From an uncultured Chthoniobacterales bacterium (GTDB lineage Bacteria > Verrucomicrobiota > Verrucomicrobiae > Chthoniobacterales > UBA10450), in the NCBI GenBank assembly GCA_955652855.1, contig CATPCN010000231.1, positions 1-10,429 of the forward strand: a stretch of DNA of 10,429 bases, written 5' to 3'. Every line of letters starts with the position of its first letter. Positions within the stretch are counted from its first letter, which is position 1. The notes below the pieces were generated by a model that saw only the letters and a list, made by a program, of their open reading frames with translations, made no database searches and was not told the DNA's origin. The position numbers were made by a program, and so were the translations under genes. Below, piece by piece: positions 1-7,603 of the stretch.

Positions 1-987
1 AAACGCGCCGCCGACAAGCGCGCGAACGATGAAGCTGCCAAGAAGATCGCGGCGATTACCGCGGAACGCGACCTTAACGCAAAGAAAGTCCGGGAATTGG
101 CCGCACGTGAAACTGATATCAAGAAACAAGCGCAACAGGCTGCGGACACTCGTCTCCAGCAAGAAATAGCGCGCCAACGTCAGATCCTGGAGAAGGACCG
201 GGATTTGTCGCTCCTGAAAAAGCAGGCGGAGTTCAACCGTGAGCGCGAGGGTTATCAAAAAAAGATGAAAGAGATGGAGCGCCAGCTCCAGCGAAAAACC
301 GCCAATGAGATGGGTGATGGCGCAGAGATCGATCTCTTTGAGACATTACGGGATGCTTTCACGACCGACAGGATCACGCGAGTCGCAAAAGGGCAAACTG
401 GTGCGGATATTCTGCACGAGGTCTTGTACAAAGGCCAGGTCTGTGGCCGGATTGTCATCGATTCAAAGAATCGCCAAGGCTGGCAGAACACTTTTGTCAC
501 GAAGCTCCGGGCAGATCAAATTGCTGCCAAAGCAGACCACGCGATTCTCTCCACGATCGTGTTCAAGAGCGGGCAGAAGGAGCTTTTCGTCGAAAACGGT
601 GTGATTGCTGTCAGTCCCGCCCGTGTAGTGTACATCATCGAGTTGCTGCGGGCAGCAATCCTGCGGATGCATACGTTAGGTCTCAGTTCCAAGGAGCGGG
701 CGGGGAAGATGGCCGAGCTGTATAAGCTCATCACATCGTCGGAATACGCACACCAGTTTGACGAACTCGGACGACTTGCTGAAGGCCTGTCGGAACTGGA
801 TGTCGAGGAAACAAAGGAACACCAACGCGTATGGAAAAAACGTGGCTCCACGGTTGTGCGACTCAAGAATGTTTTGCGCCAGATCGATACTGAGGTCAGT
901 GCAATTCTCGAAGGAGGTGACAACTTCCAGACAGTCTCCGCAGGAAAGGAGAACCTCGCGAACGGTCAGGCGCGGAGGAGTGCATGA
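1..987 (+). CDS. DUF2130 family protein, PD-(D/E)XK-like, 3' part (5' end outside window)
   Basis: The frame is open from base 1, so the start lies upstream; the TTG at 97 is only an internal codon. The first ~100 visible residues are rich in K, E, R, Q and A and look like a long coiled coil. From about base 310 the pattern matches DUF2130: GDGAEIDLFETLRDAF, then GADIL with Asp at 406-408, then CGRIVIDSKN with Asp at 460-462 and Lys at 466-468. That D...D-x-K spacing fits a restriction-endonuclease-like fold, so a DNA-acting role is plausible but not shown. The PARVVYIIELLRAAILRM stretch is also typical of the family. The stop overlaps the ATG of the ParB-like gene (ATGA at 984-987), indicating translational coupling. 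Family call is fairly sure; function is inference. Confidence 0.85.
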   Translation, partial: KRAADKRANDEAAKKIAAITAERDLNAKKVRELAARETDIKKQAQQAADTRLQQEIARQRQILEKDRDLSLLKKQAEFNREREGYQKKMKEMERQLQRKTANEMGDGAEIDLFETLRDAFTTDRITRVAKGQTGADILHEVLYKGQVCGRIVIDSKNRQGWQNTFVTKLRADQIAAKADHAILSTIVFKSGQKELFVENGVIAVSPARVVYIIELLRAAILRMHTLGLSSKERAGKMAELYKLITSSEYAHQFDELGRLAEGLSELDVEETKEHQRVWKKRGSTVVRLKNVLRQIDTEVSAILEGGDNFQTVSAGKENLANGQARRSA

Positions 988-1943
988 GTTCAGCGAACAG
1001 CCTGCCCCCACAGGAATCGGAGTCGCGACATTGGTACGAGCGCCGGCTCGGCAGGACGATCCTTCGGGCTTGCCGCGATAGTGTCGATCTTCACGATGTT
1101 CTCCCAAATGACCGGCAGCCGCGCATGGGTCCGAAGGAAGATCCGGAACTCCAGCGGCAGATCGAAGCGAACGAAGGCATCTTCGAACCGTTGCTCCTTG
1201 AGCCGCACCCGGACCATGCCGGAAAGTTCCGCATCATAGACGGTGATCGCCGGTGGACCAATTCGAAAATTCTCGTTGAGGTGCACAAGAAGGAGCAGTA
1301 CCGTACGCTGCCGGCCGAAATCACTGACCACACGCTTACTGACGAGGAGCGACTGCGTGTGTGGATTTACATCCACCGACAGCGCAAGGAATGGGACGCC
1401 AAGGAAAAAGAAATGGTGGCCTACAGCCTCGTCGACATGGTGGGTCGGGCGAGTGCAGCCAACATCTTAGGCACTACAGTCCGAGAGCTTGACAAGCTCG
1501 TGGAGATCTACCAGTTATCGGAGAAACTAACAAACTTGGCGGAACCGGGTGCATCCATCACCTGGGCCCGCGAGATCAAGAACCTTAATAAGAAGTTGCT
1601 TACACCGACGGTCCTCGACACGGTCATTCGCAAAAGCAACGATCAGGAGATTACAAATTCTAAAGACATCAGGAAGCTCCGACAAGTCCTGCGGGACCCG
1701 GTCGCAAAAGACGAATTCCTTAGCGACAGTGGGTCCATCGAATCAGCCCTTCAGAAACTCGGCCCAACAACGACTGACAAAAAGAGACATGGCCTTCTCG
1801 GCGATATCGATGAATTGAGCGACGCGTTGCGTCGATACCCATGGACAACCTTGGCGGAGATGAAGGGTGATCCCCAAGTGATCAGAAAGCTTGAGGAGAC
1901 GGAAAAACTCCTCAAAGATCTGAAGAAGGCGCTGGCGAAATAA
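984..1943 (+). CDS. ParB/Srx-fold nuclease-like DNA-binding protein
   Basis: A 319-residue protein. Residues about 35-100 resemble the ParB N-terminal (ParB/Srx) domain: RQPRMGP, then a segment choosing what to query (IEANEGIFEPLLLEP), then IIDGDRRWTNSKIL, where GDRR at residues 87-90 matches the GERR box that binds CTP/phosphate in ParB proteins. Residues about 145-180 (SAANILGTTVRELDKLVEIY) look like the following helix-turn-helix of KorB/ParB proteins. The C-terminus is charged and helical (KLEETEKLLKDLKKAL). GGAGGAG at 974-980 precedes the ATG, which overlaps the DUF2130 stop by 4 nt. No ParA partner is in view, so plasmid or chromosome partition is not supported. A role as a DNA-binding regulator or as a component of the DUF2130 unit is more likely, by inference. 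Confidence 0.75.
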   Translation: MSSANSLPPQESESRHWYERRLGRTILRACRDSVDLHDVLPNDRQPRMGPKEDPELQRQIEANEGIFEPLLLEPHPDHAGKFRIIDGDRRWTNSKILVEVHKKEQYRTLPAEITDHTLTDEERLRVWIYIHRQRKEWDAKEKEMVAYSLVDMVGRASAANILGTTVRELDKLVEIYQLSEKLTNLAEPGASITWAREIKNLNKKLLTPTVLDTVIRKSNDQEITNSKDIRKLRQVLRDPVAKDEFLSDSGSIESALQKLGPTTTDKKRHGLLGDIDELSDALRRYPWTTLAEMKGDPQVIRKLEETEKLLKDLKKALAK

Positions 1944-1979
1944 AGGACGTCCCGAAGCGCCGACCAATCGGTGAGTCGT

Positions 1980-2002
1980 GGCGGCGGATTGACTCCGCCG
2001 CC
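1980..2002. repeat. Perfect 9-bp inverted repeat, 5-nt loop (hairpin or operator)
   Basis: GGCGGCGGA at 1980-1988 pairs exactly with TCCGCCGCC at 1994-2002 around a TTGAC loop. It lies 37 nt after the ParB-like stop. The DNA after it (TGCGCGCCGTCATAAATT) has no T-run, so a standard intrinsic terminator is not well supported. It could be an operator, a transcript-stabilising hairpin or a weak terminator. Confidence 0.5.
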
Positions 2003-2018
2003 TGCGCGCCGTCATAAA
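1989..2018 (+). promoter_or_regulatory. Possible sigma-70-type promoter for the sigma-like/ImmA-UvrD operon
   Basis: TTGACT at 1989-1994 (5 of 6 to TTGACA) and CATAAA at 2013-2018 (4 of 6 to TATAAT) are 18 bp apart, in an AT-rich patch of an otherwise GC-rich gap. It would give a leader of about 100 nt before the ATG at 2125. The -35 box sits in the loop and arm of the inverted repeat at 1980-2002, so a protein bound there would block it. This is a motif match only. Confidence 0.3.
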
Positions 2019-2124
2019 TTCTTCGTTTCAGGCTTTCCGGGTACACCGATCCGCTGCGATTACGAGTGTGAGGACCGGTTCGACAGCAATGCTGGGTTTT
2101 CCCTAGTCGCGTACGAGGAGTCAG

Positions 2125-2892
2125 ATGGTTCGACCGCTTACAAAGGTAACTCCGGAAGGAGTATTGTACACACGTCCGCCGACAATCGAGACCGCGATCG
2201 GGGTCGCCATTCAACAGGACATCGAATGTCTTCGGCGTCGTGCCGGGTTGTCGGATGAGAGTGAGAAAGACTTCTTACCCCTCGAATGTCTCGTCCATCT
2301 CATCCGGGAGGCATGGCGTCGCGGGGACCACCTGACCATGAACACTCTTATGCAGCCGCTTCTGGCCCGCTGTGAACGAATTCTGAGGGTACACCTACGC
2401 GAGAGCGCCGTGGAAGATATTGAGAATATCCTTAGCGACTTCAGCTTTTTGTTTATCGAGGATGGCAGCAACGGACAGGCGGACCAGCTTGATTACTTTG
2501 AATGTCGCTTCAACCGGGCCTTTCGGTTTTTTCGCATCGACTACCTGCGTCGGGAACGAAAGCGCACGGAGCATTTTGAGCCATTGCAGGAACAGTATGA
2601 TTTCGACGACGGCTCGGACAATAGGCCGGTGAAGGCGTCCCCAGAGATCTACGGCATACAACCGACACAGATGACGGATGTCTTCCGGGATGAGCGGATT
2701 GTTGCGATCGGCAAACTTCCGCCCGACGAATGCAAGGCCGTCTTTTTGTGCGGCATTCTTGGCCTAAAGGAGGAATCGGAGGACCCAGACGCCGTGACCG
2801 CAGCCAAGCTATGCGGAGTCACTGGCCGGACCATTCGTAACCGTCTTACGCGGGCCGCTGCCAAGCTTTCCCAATTTAGAAAGGAGGTATGA
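2125..2892 (+). CDS. RNA polymerase sigma-70-like protein
   Basis: A 255-residue protein. Residues about 75-150 (LLARCERILRVHLRESAVED ... FNRAFRFFRIDYLRRERKR) resemble sigma region 2. Residues about 192-250 resemble region 4: a KLPPDECKAVFL segment, then an HTH, TAAKLCGVTGRTIRNRLTRA, as in sigma-70 family RTIRNRL motifs. Region 3 is absent, as in short sigma factors, but the 74-residue N-terminus is longer than in most ECF sigmas. GAGGAG at 2115-2120 supports the ATG at 2125. The last codons (AAG GAG GTA TGA) supply the Shine-Dalgarno for the next gene. It may redirect RNA polymerase to the island's promoters or work as a sigma-derived DNA-binding regulator. The sigma resemblance is good; target promoters cannot be read from here. 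Confidence 0.7.
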   Translation: MVRPLTKVTPEGVLYTRPPTIETAIGVAIQQDIECLRRRAGLSDESEKDFLPLECLVHLIREAWRRGDHLTMNTLMQPLLARCERILRVHLRESAVEDIENILSDFSFLFIEDGSNGQADQLDYFECRFNRAFRFFRIDYLRRERKRTEHFEPLQEQYDFDDGSDNRPVKASPEIYGIQPTQMTDVFRDERIVAIGKLPPDECKAVFLCGILGLKEESEDPDAVTAAKLCGVTGRTIRNRLTRAAAKLSQFRKEV

Positions 2893-2894
2893 CC

Positions 2895-3539
2895 ATGGAC
2901 CAGACGATGCCGCGAACATCATTGCGGGATGTATTCTATGCGTTTTCGCTCGCGAAGGAGGTGCCCGACGCCGAATTGCTCGACGAGTACGTTCGCCTCT
3001 ACCCGAACCACGCTGCGGCGCTCACGGATTTTGCCATTGAAATGATCATCGACGCCGCAAATGGCCAAGTGCAGGGCACTTCCGAGTTTGGTGAGCTGAA
3101 GGTCTCTGCAACGGTCTCTCGCGTCATGAGCCGTTTTCAGAGTCGGCTTTTCGATACGCGCGGGACCGAGGCGATTAGTGCTGGACACGTCTCAATGTCT
3201 CTCGTGCCCGTAGCGAACCCATTCGCTACGCTCAACCGAGAGGACTTCCGCGAGCTAAGCCGCAGCTTACGGGCAAACCCCGTTTTTATGGCCAAGCTGC
3301 GCGATCGTGAAATAGATCCCAGTACCATGACCGATGGGTTCCGGCGACGGATTGCCGATGAAACTAACGCGCCGTTAGATTTGGTCGTGGCGCACTTCGC
3401 GGCCCGCTCTGAGATCCGACCTGGACAATTTTACAAAGCCGATGAGAAGCCCACTGCAGTTTTCAAGCAAAGCTTTCAGGACGCTGTGAAGACCTCCGGT
3501 TTGACCGAGGAGCAGCAACGGTATCTGTTGAGTCTCTGA
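2895..3539 (+). CDS. Hypothetical 214-residue protein between sigma-like and ImmA-UvrD genes
   Basis: I do not recognise the family. ATG 2895 is preferred over ATG 2889 because AGGAGG at 2882-2887 lies only one base before the latter, but about 7 nt before the former. The N-terminal part (AELLDEYVRLYPNHAAALTDFAIE) is helical and recalls the YP-x-x-A-x-x-L-x-x-F segment seen in some small anti-sigma-like proteins; the resemblance is weak. The middle holds NPFATLNREDFRELSRSLRA, and the C-terminus (FKQSFQDAVKTSGLTEEQQR) is helical and polar. There are no membrane segments, signal peptide or cysteine clusters. Its position between a sigma-like gene and an ImmA-type protease suggests a regulator of the sigma-like protein and possible substrate of the protease; this is inference. 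Confidence 0.75.
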   Translation: MDQTMPRTSLRDVFYAFSLAKEVPDAELLDEYVRLYPNHAAALTDFAIEMIIDAANGQVQGTSEFGELKVSATVSRVMSRFQSRLFDTRGTEAISAGHVSMSLVPVANPFATLNREDFRELSRSLRANPVFMAKLRDREIDPSTMTDGFRRRIADETNAPLDLVVAHFAARSEIRPGQFYKADEKPTAVFKQSFQDAVKTSGLTEEQQRYLLSL

Positions 3540-3552
3540 TTAGAAGGCACGA

Positions 3553-6500
3553 ATGGAAGCTTTTGAGCCAATCCGGGATATTGCGGCCCGCCTTCAGACA
3601 GAGCTTGTGTCGGCGGGAGCCGACCCGTTTAAGCCGATGGTTCTGGCGGAAGCTGCCATCCAAAAGCTGGAACTTGAGCTTGTGTGGCTTGAGTCTGGGA
3701 ACCCGGCGCTCAAGGGTGCGCGCGCCCTATTCGACGACCAGAGCGGTGCTGTAATTTGCGAGAACTCCGGCGAGCCCGGAGAACGCGCTCAACTCGTGGC
3801 ACATGAGATCGGACACGCCTGCGTCCACGCTACATCTTCGTCTTGTACTTCGGCAGATATCGATCCTTCCCGATCAACCGAAGCAGCACCGGTCGGACTG
3901 CAACGCGTCGAAGACTATGGAGCCCGCGAACGTCGTGAACTTCAGGCTAATGTTTTCGCCAGGGAGTTTCTGTTTCCGCGGTCCCTCGCGCGCCGCCTTC
4001 ACATCGATGAAGCGTCGGGAACTACTGAGATCGCGGAGAGGAATGGACTCTCCAAACACCTAATTCGGCAACAGATCTTCGATGCACTCCTCCTCCCTCC
4101 TCCACCCGAAGCGACAATGGCGGCGCCGCGACCACCGCGTGTCGATGTGTCGCAGGATCGGGCGGCAGCTCATCGCGGTTCGGCCTTCCAGCTCCAAGCA
4201 GGGCCTGGTACCGGCAAGACTGCCACGCTTGTGAAGCGGGTACTCTCGCTGCTTCGCGAGGGTGTAGATCCTGCTGCCATGTTGGTGTTGACGTTTTCGA
4301 ACCGCGCTGCCGGCGAGCTCGCAGAGCGCCTTGCGGCAACAGTGCCGGATGCCGCGCCCCACATCTGGATTGGTACGTTCCACGCCTTCGGCCTCGATCT
4401 CGTGCGTCGTTACCACGACTCGCTTGGTCTTTCACCTGACCCGCCGCTCTTCGATCGCAGCGATGCGATAGAGGTGCTCGAAGAGATCCTCCCCACTCTT
4501 CCTTTGCTCCACTACCGCAATCTCTGGGACCCTGCGATGGAGCTCCGGGAGATCGTTGCGGCGATTTCGCGTGCCAAGGACGAAATGACTGATCCGGCGC
4601 GCTATCGTGCGCTCGCGCAAGCCATGTTCGATCGGGCGCGAGACGATGACACGAGGGAGGCAGCAGAGAAGTGCCTGGAAGTCGCGTGTGTTTACGAACT
4701 GTACGAGCAGGCTTTGCGGGACTATGGTGGCGTCGATTTTGGCGACCTGATAATGCGTCCGGTGTTGCTCCTCGAAGCCGACCCGGCATTACGGACAGTT
4801 CTGCAACTTCGGCACCGTCATGTGTTGGTTGACGAGTATCAGGATGTGAACCGCGCCAGCGGCCGTCTCCTTAAGGCCATCGCGGGAGACGGCAAAAGAC
4901 TCTGGGTAGTCGGTGACTCTCGCCAGGCGATTTATCGCTTCCGTGGTGCGTCATCTGCAAACATGGCCCTATTCAGTGGCGAGTACGAAGGCGCTACCGT
5001 TGATCGACTGTCGATCAACTACCGATCCACCTCACAAGTCATTGACGCATTTCAGGCTATAGCGCCGCGCATGGGCGCATCTAAAGGGATGCTTCCTCTG
5101 GCCCTCAATGCCGATCGCGGATCTGGCGCCACCATCCCGGAGATTCGTGCATTCGATACTCTCGCCCAGGAAGAAGAAGGCGTCGCGGCCAGCATTCGTG
5201 AGCTAGAGGCCTCAGGCGTCCGGCTTAGAGATCAGTCTGTCTTATGCCGTTCGAACAAACGCCTGAACGAAATAGCCGCAGCACTCGAAGCGCGCGGAAT
5301 ACCCGCTCTTCATCTCGGCAGCCTGTTCGAGCGCGAGGAAGTACGTGATTTGCTGGCTATGCTGAGTCTGGCGGCAGATCGCTTCGGTGATGGTCTGGCG
5401 CGCGTTGGAGCGATGCCGCGTTACGCGCTTCCGCTTCAGGACGTCTATGTCGTGACCACTCGCATACGTGAAGCCGACCGGAACGTTTTGGACGTTCTGC
5501 CAGCTCTTGCCAACACTCCGGGTTTGACGCCAGAAGGATCTGCGGGTCTTGCGCTGTTAGCACGGGACCTGACCGGCCTGTCGGCTTCAAGTTCCGCCTG
5601 GGAGTTTCTTTCGACCTACCTACTGGATCGTTCCAGCCTGGTCCGCGAGATGGCGCAACGCGAGTCGATCACTGACAGGATGCGGTCGGTCGCAATCTGG
5701 CAATTTCTCAACTTCGTTCGCGAGCAGAGCCCGACGAGATCCGGATTGCTTATCCGCCGCACCCTTGATCGTGTGCGTCAGCTCGTATTGCTCGCCGAGG
5801 AACGCGATCTGCGTCAGGTTCCTTCGGCAGCCATTCACATGGACGCCGTGCGCCTGATGACAGTGCATGGAAGCAAGGGGCTTGAGTTCGAAGCCGTGCA
5901 TATCCCCGGCCTTACCGTTTCGAGCTTTCCATCGTCAAATCGGGGTCAACGTTGTCCGCCCCCGCGCGGGATGGTCGTTGGCGCGGAGACCTTGATGATC
6001 GCCGAAGAATCCAAACAATCTCAAGAACATGAGGAGCAGTGCTTGTTTTTCGTGGCTTTGTCGCGCGCCTGCACTCACCTCCGCATCTATCGCACCCGGC
6101 TTCAAGAAAATGGCAACAAGCGGAGCCCTTCGCCGTTTCTGGCCTGGATACAGAGCCGCGCCGTGGAAATCGACAACCCGGCCACTCTGCCGCTCCCGCC
6201 CGGAGCACCACGACTGACGCGGATGATCCAGATTTCTCAGACCAGCGCCGGTCAAATCACCGACAGCAGGCTGAGCCTCTACGACAAGTGTCCACGTCGC
6301 TACTTTTACACTCATGTGCTCGGACTCGGCGGCGCAAGGAAGGCGACCGCGTTTTCCCTTACCCACGACTGCATTTATGAACTTATCGACTGGCTGGCCG
6401 ACACTCGCCGTACCGGGAGCCCCACGATCAAAGACGCAGAAGCCGCCTTTGAGACCATTTGGCAAACGCGCGGCCCCAAAGACTGCGGCTTTCTTGCGGA

Positions 6501-6972
6501 CTATCGCCGCCTCGCGTCGCGTCTCATAGCAGCTTTAATTCAATCTGGTGCAGGGCGGCGGTTTCGCGATGCGGAGCCGCTCGCGATCGACTTTCCCAAC
6601 GGACGCGTTATCGTCGAGCCCGACGAAATGGCCGAGCTCCCCAACGGTACGGTGATACTGCGGCGTGTCCGTACCGGGAAAAAGCGATCCGACGAATATG
6701 ATCGGTTGGACTATACGCTTTATCAACTGGCCGGAGACTCACATTTCGGCGGTGCCTTCGAGGTCCACGCGCTCCACCTTACGGATGAGATCTCGGAGCC
6801 CGTGGAAATCACACAGCGGAAACTGCAAAATCGCCACGCGAGCAGCGACTTGATGCTGAAGAACATCGCTGCGGGCTTGTTCCCGACGGAGATTGATTCC
6901 GTGACCTGCCCACGCTGCCCGCATTTCTTTATCTGCGCCGCCACACCGAAGGGCCGGTTGGTCCTCCCCTGA
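3553..6972 (+). CDS. ImmA/IrrE metallopeptidase - UvrD-type helicase - RecB-like domain fusion
   Basis: A 1139-residue protein of three parts. Residues about 1-180 are an ImmA/IrrE (M78-like) zinc peptidase: HEIGH at 84-88 and a downstream ELQANVFAREFLFP with the likely third ligand at Glu129. Residues about 195-840 are a UvrD/Rep superfamily 1 helicase: Q201 of the Q motif, GPGTGKT 217-223 (Walker A), GTFHAFG 274-280 (Ia region), VDEYQD 426-431 (Walker B), GDSRQAIYRFRG 454-465 (III), INYRST 488-493 (IV), TVHGSKGLEFE 770-780 (V) and FFVALSRA 832-839 (VI). Residues about 905-1139 resemble the RecB/AddB nuclease, with Cys913 (YDKCPRRYFY) and Cys1119, 1122 and 1128 (CPRCPHFFIC) placed as for a 4Fe-4S cluster. 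Where D/E-x-K is expected there is ILRRVRTGKK (1035-1044), so nuclease activity is doubtful. Start ATG has an AAGG about 6 nt upstream, 13 nt after the previous stop. It probably translocates on DNA, with the protease domain sensing or cleaving a regulator. Confidence 0.9.
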   Translation: MEAFEPIRDIAARLQTELVSAGADPFKPMVLAEAAIQKLELELVWLESGNPALKGARALFDDQSGAVICENSGEPGERAQLVAHEIGHACVHATSSSCTSADIDPSRSTEAAPVGLQRVEDYGARERRELQANVFAREFLFPRSLARRLHIDEASGTTEIAERNGLSKHLIRQQIFDALLLPPPPEATMAAPRPPRVDVSQDRAAAHRGSAFQLQAGPGTGKTATLVKRVLSLLREGVDPAAMLVLTFSNRAAGELAERLAATVPDAAPHIWIGTFHAFGLDLVRRYHDSLGLSPDPPLFDRSDAIEVLEEILPTLPLLHYRNLWDPAMELREIVAAISRAKDEMTDPARYRALAQAMFDRARDDDTREAAEKCLEVACVYELYEQALRDYGGVDFGDLIMRPVLLLEADPALRTVLQLRHRHVLVDEYQDVNRASGRLLKAIAGDGKRLWVVGDSRQAIYRFRGASSANMALFSGEYEGATVDRLSINYRSTSQVIDAFQAIAPRMGASKGMLPLALNADRGSGATIPEIRAFDTLAQEEEGVAASIRELEASGVRLRDQSVLCRSNKRLNEIAAALEARGIPALHLGSLFEREEVRDLLAMLSLAADRFGDGLARVGAMPRYALPLQDVYVVTTRIREADRNVLDVLPALANTPGLTPEGSAGLALLARDLTGLSASSSAWEFLSTYLLDRSSLVREMAQRESITDRMRSVAIWQFLNFVREQSPTRSGLLIRRTLDRVRQLVLLAEERDLRQVPSAAIHMDAVRLMTVHGSKGLEFEAVHIPGLTVSSFPSSNRGQRCPPPRGMVVGAETLMIAEESKQSQEHEEQCLFFVALSRACTHLRIYRTRLQENGNKRSPSPFLAWIQSRAVEIDNPATLPLPPGAPRLTRMIQISQTSAGQITDSRLSLYDKCPRRYFYTHVLGLGGARKATAFSLTHDCIYELIDWLADTRRTGSPTIKDAEAAFETIWQTRGPKDCGFLADYRRLASRLIAALIQSGAGRRFRDAEPLAIDFPNGRVIVEPDEMAELPNGTVILRRVRTGKKRSDEYDRLDYTLYQLAGDSHFGGAFEVHALHLTDEISEPVEITQRKLQNRHASSDLMLKNIAAGLFPTEIDSVTCPRCPHFFICAATPKGRLVLP

Positions 6973-7089
6973 CCGGCGCTTTCGCGATCGTTCTTTCCGG
7001 GTTACCTCTTCTACAGCGATTAAGCCAGTAGAGGGCCGATGACAAGCAATTACGCTACGGATCTTGCCGCCCTCGGAGGTGAACGACAA
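6973..7089 (+). other. Gap between ImmA-UvrD gene and Ubl operon
   Basis: 117 bases. I see no convincing terminator: only a CCGG/CCGG pair at about 6973-7000 with a long loop and no T-run. Nor is there a good -35/-10 pair. An in-frame ATG at 7039 would extend the Ubl protein by 17 residues, but the Shine-Dalgarno favours 7090. The Ubl operon may therefore be read through from upstream or use a promoter I cannot recognise. Confidence 0.4.
7075..7080 (+). promoter_or_regulatory. Shine-Dalgarno GGAGGT deciding the Ubl gene start
   Basis: GGAGGT lies 9 nt before ATG 7090. It favours that ATG over the in-frame ATG 7039 (only AGAGGG close upstream) and over the TTG at 7100 in the shifted frame. 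It is the main reason to conclude that the Ubl gene begins in a different frame from the one in which it continues. Confidence 0.6.
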
Positions 7090-7603
7090 ATGACAGCGAT
7101 TGACGTTTTCTACCAGGGTGAAGGTGTGCGCGAAATCGAGCACATCGAAACTGGCCCCCGACCATACATTTGCCAATCTTAAGGCCATCCTTATCCAAAA
7201 GCATGGCCTCGAAACGGACGTACTGATCTTCCTTGAAGATTGCGACGAGCCCCTGGATGAACTGCTGCTCGTGCGGGAGCATACGGGTCACGTCGGCGTT
7301 AAAGTTCATGTACACCGCTGCCGGCACGTAGAGGTAGCGGTCACCTTCAACAACGAAACAGTGCATCACCCCTTTGGCCCTGGCACGACGGTGGCACGGG
7401 TGAAGCACTGGGCAGCCGAACATAAGTTCAAAATGAGCCCTGAGGAAGCGAGCGAGCATGTATTGCAGATCAAAGGCACTCATGATCGCCCTGCACCAGG
7501 CACACATCTCGGCACTCTGGCCGCTTGTCCGAAGTGTGCTGTGGCTTTCGATCTGGTCCCGGATCAGCGGGTAAATGGCGGTTCTACGGGAGGGTTGCCG
7601 TGA
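7090..7603 (+). CDS. bilA: BilA-like protein with two ubiquitin-like (beta-grasp) domains; apparent frameshift
   Basis: Translation from ATG 7090 gives [20 protein letters not shown], then hits TAA at 7180-7182. The next frame continues in-family to TGA 7601-7603. Removing one C from the run CCCCC at 7155-7159 joins them as ...[16 protein letters not shown]..., a 170-residue protein. Residues 1-78 form one beta-grasp-like unit (strand TAIDVFYQG, helix [14 protein letters not shown], strands DVLIFLED and VGVKVHVH). Residues 79-164 form a second ([12 protein letters not shown], helix [13 protein letters not shown], then [20 protein letters not shown]). The end reads [10 protein letters not shown], so a di-glycine at 163-164 would need trimming to serve as a conjugation terminus. 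This is the modifier for the E1 and E2 encoded downstream. Domain call rests on secondary-structure pattern and operon. The symbol is by gene content. The frameshift may be real or a sequencing error. Confidence 0.75.

Noticed and set aside
1980..2020. Inverted repeat as a standard rho-independent terminator
   Set aside because: The stem is strong but no run of T follows, so I report it as a hairpin or operator instead.
1971..2258. 95-residue plus-strand frame across the gap before the sigma-like gene
   Set aside because: It has no ribosome-binding site, includes the inverted repeat and runs out of frame into the sigma-like gene; composition is not protein-like.
4022..4789. 255-residue minus-strand open frame
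   Set aside because: It lies wholly opposite the helicase Walker A to Walker B region; its Arg/Pro/Ala-rich content is a GC-rich shadow.
6973..7000. Intrinsic terminator after the ImmA-UvrD gene
   Set aside because: Only a 4-bp stem with a long loop and no T-run is present.
7100..7603. Taking the Ubl gene from TTG 7100 as a normal, unshifted gene
   Set aside because: Its first ~18 residues ([16 protein letters not shown]) are Ser/Lys-rich and unlike a beta-strand start, while the neighbouring frame gives a good strand with a proper ribosome-binding site.
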